64,000 bases of DNA from Anniella stebbinsi. Taxonomy: Eukaryota > Chordata > Lepidosauria > Squamata > Anniellidae. Of the stretch, positions 58,330 through 64,000 are shown piece after piece. The translations under genes were made by a program, and so were the position numbers. The stretch lies in the NCBI GenBank assembly GCA_029215795.1, contig JARDYH010000003.1, positions 67,774,109-67,838,108 on the forward strand. The letters run 5' to 3'. A model generated the notes under the pieces. It saw nothing but the letters and a program-made list of their open reading frames with translations, was not told where the DNA came from and ran no database searches. Position 1 is the stretch's first letter; every line of letters starts with the position of its first letter.

Positions 58330-58452
58330 CAGCCTTCTGCAAGCTGGTACCTTCCAGATGTTTTGGACTACAGCTTTGAGCATTCCTGAACATTGACTGT
58401 CTTGGCTAGAGCTGTTAGTAGCTGAAGTGCAAAACCAGGTTGGGGAAGGCTG
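58330..58452. mobile_element. Family C MITE, 58.3 kb copy
   Basis: The ends 'cagccttctgcaagctggta' and the complement of 'ccaggttggggaaggctg' are inverted. The flanks 'gactggag' (58322-58329) and 'gactagag' (58453-58460) match at 7 of 8 bases. The core 'ggactacagctttgagcatt' is degenerate. Confidence 0.8.
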
Positions 58453-59895
58453 GACTAGAGCATGTTCATGCAAGTGGTCAAGGGTGGAGTATCATCTGAA
58501 CCAGTCCTTTGGGTCAAACTGAAGTCTGAAAATATCCATCTCACCTATCACAAGAATTACCTGTTACTGATAGAAAGCTATAACTGCGAAGAAAGAATCT
58601 GGGGATGCTCAAAAATGCATACATGCCAGCTCAGATAATTAAGCAAACTCAGTTGGGTGTGGCCATTTGAACTGTAGCTTGTATACAACTCCGTCACTGG
58701 CAACTAGAAAACGTCCGCCTTGAAAGCACCCACTCAGGATCCCAAAGGCAACCAGTTCTAAACAGCTCAGGAAAATCCCTGCCAAGACTCTCTCCTACCA
58801 TTTGGAGCCTAAGGACCATTCCACCAATGTCCATAATCATGGGCTGCAAAGCAGCCTGATACAGTCCAGGAGACTTCCTGTAGGGAGTCTCCTGGGCTGC
58901 ATAGAGCTGGCTGCCTTTTGCAGCCTGACATCATGGGTTCTTATGGGTGCCAAAATACCAGGCTGCAAATGGGAGTGAGCAAAACAGAGCCCAGGACTTG
59001 CTGGGGGTGGATGGCCCTTAAAGGCCAGAAGATGTCCTGCTGAGGTAGGGGGTGGGAACCAGGCAAAGCTCTACTGTTCAACTGATTTATGGACCAAGCA
59101 AACCATTGCTCACCCATCTTTAGAATGTTCCACCTAGCTGAAGCTCACCTTAGCTCACCTGTACAAGTAAAACAAGGACATCACACACACACCAAATTGA
59201 GTTGCAACTGAATAGTATCTTTCAGCATGGTAACAGATGCACTGAAAGTAAGATGCCATATATAAAGTAGGGCTAGAACTAATAGATTTAGGATACCCAG
59301 ATGGCATGTATTTAGCCTAAAGTAGCACTTTGAGCTACTAAGTCAACTAAATGCACACTGCTTGTTTTATGCCGTCTACTAACTTTCAAAAAAGAGCCAG
59401 CAATGGCACAACTACCTTTAGATCAAGACGGAGCACCCTAAGGGCTCCGGCAAGTTCTGTACTGCTGAATATAGTACCCGAAGCAGATGACAAGCACTGC
59501 ACTGCAATATAAAGGGCTGCTGGAAGAATTTTCTAGAACATTATCCCAGGAGGCCTTTTATAAATTGTGAGATGAAGAGTCCCCTTCAACTTTAAATTTC
59601 CCTGGGTGGTTTGTCTGCTGCAGTATTAGCAAAACCTGTGAACTGAAAACACTGCTGAGTTGCTGTGCATATCATTACAGCTTCTATTTCCCTTCTAATA
59701 CATTTAATACTAAATACATTCTAAAATACATTTAATGGAAACAAAATTCTTTTAAAATCCATCCAAACACACCTGGGAGGTGATTTGAACATCCCATCCA
59801 CTAAATGATTTAACAGACCGAGCAGGGGCAGCATCAGAAGTCAGTATCATTGGGCACCTGCTGAGGCCTACAATGCAGCAGGAGAAACAAATAAG
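58453..59895. other. Non-coding stretch, nothing recognised
   Basis: Anonymous DNA, somewhat GC-richer at 58.7-59.1 kb. Confidence 0.5.
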
Positions 59896-59899
59896 AGTC

Positions 59900-60070
59900 A
59901 TCTAGCACCTTTAAAGACTAACACTTGCATTATGGCATTAGCTTATGTGGACTAGAATACTCTTCATCAGGTGTCTATGTGAGCTTAGGTCAAAATAAAT
60001 GTGTTGGTCTTAAAAGGTGCTACAACGGTTTTCATTATTTTTGATGCAACAGACTAATACAGATACCTTT
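59900..60070. mobile_element. Foldback repeat of a family common in reptiles
   Basis: 'tagcacctttaaagactaac' plus 'ac' (59903-59924) and its complement at 60001-60022 match at 20 of 22 positions. The text continues 'gatgcaacagactaatacag' (60041-60060), a phrase I recall from a widespread amniote repeat ('...tttgctgcaacagactaacac...'). Ends and superfamily are not resolved. Confidence 0.6.
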
Positions 60071-60240
60071 CCAGATGCTGCTCTCCAATAAGAGGACCAC
60101 TTCCAATACTTGGAGGATTCTGAGTTCTATGTTCCTCCTTCTTGCTCTTTCTGACCAGTTGCTTGCCCTTTTAGAGGGAACAACCAGTGACAGGAACAAG
60201 GAGAACAAGAAGACGAAACAATAACCTATGCATACCTCAT

Positions 60241-60264
60241 CTCTCTCTCTCTCTCTCTCTCTCT
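60241..60264. repeat. (CT)12 microsatellite
   Basis: Twelve CT units, 10 bp before the TSD of the next MITE. Confidence 0.95.
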
Positions 60265-60282
60265 GGTTGATAATCTCTAGAA

Positions 60283-60418
60283 CAGCCTTTCTCAATATGC
60301 CCTCCAGATGTATTGGACTACAACTCCCATCATCTCCAACCGGCATTGGCCATGTTGCCTGGAGATGATGGGAGCTGCAACCCAACACATCTGGAAGGTA
60401 CCAGGTTGGCTGAGTCTG
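60283..60418. mobile_element. Family C MITE with perfect 8-bp TSD, 60.3 kb copy
   Basis: Best-preserved copy of the family. The flanks 'ctctagaa' (60275-60282 and 60419-60426) are identical. The left end is 'cagcctttctcaatatgccc'; the right end complement is 'cagactcagccaacctggta'. The cores 'ggactacaactcccatcatc' and 'gatgatgggagctgcaaccc' mirror each other across 'cattggccatg'. The 8-bp TSD and CAG ends identify it as hAT-like. Non-coding. Confidence 0.9.
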
Positions 60419-60426
60419 CTCTAGAA

Positions 60427-62149
60427 ATGCTTCTTTACCCAGATTCCTTCCAGAAGCTTTGATAACGTTAAACTACAGTAGAACATATACAAAGTCCTAT
60501 CTATACCTTAACCCCCAAATGAAAAACAATACTTTTATCACTTGGCTCAACAAGCTCTGAAACCTAAGAGGGGAATCTATTTAAGCAATGAATGAAGGAC
60601 ATCTTCATTACAACTCATTCAAGTGGCCTCTGTTAGAAAATAACGGATTCGTGGAGCATTTATTTAAAAAGCTGACATTTGGTTTCCACAGTACTAAATA
60701 ATTTGAAGCCATATTTATGTAATTAATATACTATGTTAATCAAAAGATTATTCGCTTTGCTATGAAAGTGAATAGTTGTTGCGCAGGATATTTGTTTGTA
60801 ATCCATTCTTCCACAAATGGCTTAATAGCTTAAATAGTGTCACAGTCAGTTGCAGCTGACCTCACATCTTTTAGCTTGGTAACAAGCCTCCCTTAGGCCA
60901 GCTTAGCAAAATTATGAGAATCATAAATATTAAATTGCAGGATGTACCATTTAGGAATCCTTCAGTGAGTTATACTTAAACCAAGCATGTGAATTCTGCT
61001 TACGCATCAAAACCATTTAAAATCTAAATGGTGCCAATGAAAGAAAATGAGAGCTTATAAGCAGTGCCGAATGTTTTTCAACATGCGCTTCTTGCGCAGT
61101 TTCACGTGGCAAAAAGGCCAAGCCACTTGCACAGGAGAATTATCATGAATGCCATGCAAAACCAACCCTGTATATCATATCACATGGCAATTGTACTTGT
61201 GGATTTTTTGCTACTAGAAAAAGACTTTCCAGATCTCAAGAGCATGCAGTACACACACACACAAACACAATCATTACGTATTATGATCAAATGCTGTAAT
61301 CTATATGTAGGTTTCACATTAAAGTGAAATTATGTCCAATGCAAGGATTGCATATTGTGCGAAATGGCCCTCATCTAGATGCTTAAGAATAAGAATTATA
61401 TTTTACAGGTAAGGCAAAATATTTAATAAAGATCTAAATTTTATCCAGAAATTCACTATTACATAACCTATTATTTTGAGATGACAGAGGCCCTAATTAA
61501 AAAAAAACCCTCACTCTTAAATTTTCACATGCATTTCTGTGCAGAGCACCTATGTATCCATTTGATTAGTCTTGCAAATTATCACCAAAACAGAATAGTC
61601 TGTTATAATTTTATCAGCCTATAGAGCAGGGATGTTGAACTGGTTTTGGTCCGGGATCTGAGCAGCACACAAAAGTTCACTTGGCAGCACCTCCATGGGT
61701 GGGCAAGACAGGTGCCACATATTGCACTCAGTGCAAAGTCCTCAGCTACCAAGGAATGCTATGAAACTTTGTCACGACAGTATACATAGTTTTATCTAAA
61801 ATGCCAATAAACACACAGGAATAATAATTATTGAAAGAGGATGTTTATACAGAATGTGATCATTGATTCACCCTCTTAAATACTGTGTGATCAATTCACA
61901 AATTAGTAGTTGCTGATGGAGCCCAATATTGTGCAATAAGAACCAGTTAAAATAACCCAGTTCCCCAAATCTTGCAGAGTTTCAGAGCTAAGCAACTCGC
62001 CACTGGAATTGCACCTTTTTTTGTTCACTAAAGATGTTTTAGCCCAACCAAAAGCCTGAACTGAAAGTGGTAAGAGCTAGAAAGCAAATAGTTTAACTAG
62101 ACTTTTGAATAAGGTATTCTCTCTTATAAAACTGTATGATCTTTAAGAT
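60427..62149. other. Non-coding stretch, nothing recognised
   Basis: AT-rich anonymous DNA. A short CA tract near 61251-61268. No gene. Confidence 0.5.
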
Positions 62150-62680
62150 CTGCAACACAGGCCCTTCTCCAGGTGCCCCTATCATCAGAGGTGTGGTGGG
62201 TGGCTTCCCAGTAGGGGTGCCCGATTTATGGGATTCGCTTTCCATACCAGTTAGGAAGGCACCATATTAAACCATCTTCACATTCACCAGATCTTTTAAT
62301 TATGACTCATTAGGTTTATGCTTCTGTCTTTTATTGTTTTTACTTTTACCTCCCTCTCTTGTTCTGCCCTTTTTATGATTAAGTTCTTATTTTGTGGTTA
62401 TTGATATATCCATTCTTATACTGTCTTCCAACATCTACTCCTGGGGTGCTTTACAAATAAAATGATAAATTAACAATACAAAAGGGAAATACAAACAAAG
62501 ACAACAAAACTACCATTAAAAGCAGCATAAAAACCAGATCTAAAATAACCCTTTTAAAGGCCTCGTTAAATAGATATTGTTTTACTATATCAATTCTTTA
62601 AATTTTATTGTTTTACTTGTGAGGCGCTTTGTAAACTGCAAAGTGGAAATGCAATATATAAACTCTTAAAACAAGTATTT
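62150..62680. mobile_element. Composite of LINE 3' fragments
   Basis: 62150-62400 looks like a plus-strand LINE C-terminus and UTR ('atgggattcgctttccatac' in the W-N-S-L-P position, then T-rich). 62405-62480 ('cttatactgtcttccaacat', 'ctcctggggtgctttacaaa') reads like a minus-strand tail. 62560-62665 ends with a plus-strand tail ('gtgaggcgctttgtaaactg', 'caatatataaac'). The pieces probably come from at least two insertions; limits are approximate. Confidence 0.45.
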
Positions 62681-63560
62681 GTATGGAAAGTTTAAACCCA
62701 CTTTTCTTAAAGAGAAAACATTATGGCATGAAAGTGAAGGAGTTGTCAGTGCTGACATTGCATGGAGATGCTGATAGAATTGGATCGAGAGGTTCCCTAG
62801 AAAGGAAAAACCAGAATGTAGTGTGCAGGTGGGCATGTAGAAAATAATGAGTTTTTAATCCTGCTCAAGGTCCCCAGCAACTGGTGGATATAGGCTTTCT
62901 GCCTCTGATACTGGAAGTAGCACATAGCCATAGCCTTCTCCTCCAAGAAAGGGTAGGAGGAAGGCTCATAGGCCAGATGGGCAATCTTCGTGGGCTGGGA
63001 GTTGCTCTTCCTTGTGGTTATCTCTCCTTAGTTATGGCAGATGCTTAAACTCATACAGAAGTTTAAAACCATGTTCATTCTTACTAGGTTCTATAAGTCA
63101 CTGTCTTAAAGGTCAAGTACAGGGACCTATACAGAGCTGAATTAGGACTTTTCTGGTTGTTTTGTTTGCCAGTTTCTAAACATTTATCAGAGCAATTTGA
63201 AAACCTTTAACTGAAGTTAGTAGGTATCTCTTCCAAGTTTGACCCTGTTTCTATCATTCAGATTCTTTCCTTTGTTTGCAACAGCTTAATTTTTTGCAAG
63301 ACATTCAGCATATGATATCCCTCAGAAAAAGTAGACAAAATCTAGTCTTTGCCAGTGACATATATTTGCCAGTTGACAACTGAGCTACAGCGTAAGGCAG
63401 GGTAGGCAACAAAACCAAAAACATTTCTGCCCAAAATCACCTTATTTCTGCATCATAGCATGATGTAGTAAAAACATATCAACACCTTTATAACTTACAT
63501 TTATATTTATAGGGTAATAAATGACAGAAAGTATTTTCAAACAAGGATTTTCTTATTTCA
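62681..63560. other. Non-coding stretch, nothing recognised
   Basis: Anonymous AT-rich sequence. Confidence 0.5.
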
Positions 63561-63574
63561 TAAGCTGAATTGTG

Positions 63575-63910
63575 TAACATCATCACACGGGGAAATCGCG
63601 TTTGCTTACCATCCATCAGTTCTCCGCCCGCGTGTTTGTCCCCCATTACTTCCTCTTTTGAAAGAGAAAGTAAACAATTTATACGTGGCCCATTCAGTGG
63701 GCTGTTTTGATCCTGCTGCTTCTCCTGCACACAGCAGGAAATAGCGGCAGTTGCCATCTTTAAAAATAAGTCGAACTTTCTGGGTGTTTTTTTGTCACGC
63801 AAAGAAAGCTAGAAGGGGCAGGAGGCGCACGGGAAGCAGACAATGTTGTGAGAGGGACCCGTGAAAATATGTGAGTGCCCAGCAATGAGCGTGCAATAAA
63901 ACGCTCATCC
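63575..63910. other. CpG-enriched segment of unknown nature
   Basis: About 18 CpGs by hand count in roughly 330 bp, in contrast to the flanking AT-rich DNA. It includes 'aaatcgcgtttgc', 'ctccgcccgcgtg' and 'aggcgcacggga'. A hairpin 'atgagcgt...acgctcat' lies at 63885-63908. It may be a young mobile element like the 46.7 kb MITE, or less likely a small CpG-rich promoter. No terminal repeats or TSD found, and a 104-codon minus-strand frame (63488-63802) has no recognised domain. Confidence 0.35.
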
Positions 63911-64000
63911 GATGGAGCTCTTAGTGTACAACAATGTATTTATTCTTCGGACCAATTTGTAATTAATTATATTCTTTATTACTTGGTGTTTCAGCTCTGA
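63911..64000. other. Window end, nothing recognised
   Basis: Short AT-rich stretch. Confidence 0.6.

Overview
This is a vertebrate nuclear window in which I find no host gene: no protein-coding exon series, no rRNA, tRNA or recognisable small RNA gene, and no prokaryotic-style operon. Its repeats point to a squamate reptile (lizard or snake). They include L2-type and CR1-type LINEs, a Penelope-like element (PLE), a tRNA-headed SINE with a LINE-like tail, a solo LTR, several foldback DNA-transposon (MITE) families, and many CA, CT and AAT microsatellites. The squamate assignment rests on recognising these families, not on a database search. The window is best read as intergenic DNA or part of a very large intron.

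Layout. 1-2464 is anonymous AT-rich DNA with microsatellites. 2465-3608 is a minus-strand solo LTR. 5.7-6.4 kb holds foldback elements. 9.4-10.5 kb is a decayed PLE whose GIY-YIG endonuclease part lies on the minus strand and whose reverse transcriptase part lies on the plus strand. 11.7-12.2 kb is a hAT-like MITE. 12.5-14.2 kb is a 5'-truncated CR1 (minus) abutting a LINE 3' end (plus). 14.7-15.4 kb carries two copies of one MITE family. 17.1-20.5 kb is a nearly full-length but broken L2 LINE with endonuclease and reverse transcriptase domains. 21.7-22.7 kb is a three-level nest: a SINE contains a 3-bp-TSD MITE, which contains a 669-bp hAT-like element with a perfect 8-bp TSD. 23.2-24.1, 27.9-28.3, 30.2-30.5, 31.4-33.1, 36.6-38.3, 57.1-57.4 and 62.2-62.7 kb are LINE 3' fragments in both orientations. 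46.6-47.3 kb is a LINE 3' tail split by a CpG-rich 345-bp MITE. Copies of a palindromic hAT-like MITE are scattered through 24.6-60.4 kb.

The elements form layers by age. Old L2 and CR1 pieces are full of stops and frameshifts. MITEs inserted into them still have readable target-site duplications, and the 46.7 kb MITE still keeps about 30 CpGs. Several long blocks (24.8-27.8, 33.7-36.5, 39.0-41.6, 42.7-46.5, 47.3-48.9, 50.8-54.7 kb) contain no repeat I recognise; any conserved regulatory DNA would most likely lie there, but that cannot be judged without alignment.

I did not find a new gene system. The most notable material is the nested insertion locus, the CpG-rich MITE, a shared 'GG...CC termini plus 3-bp TSD' pattern across several MITE families, and the inverted PLE.
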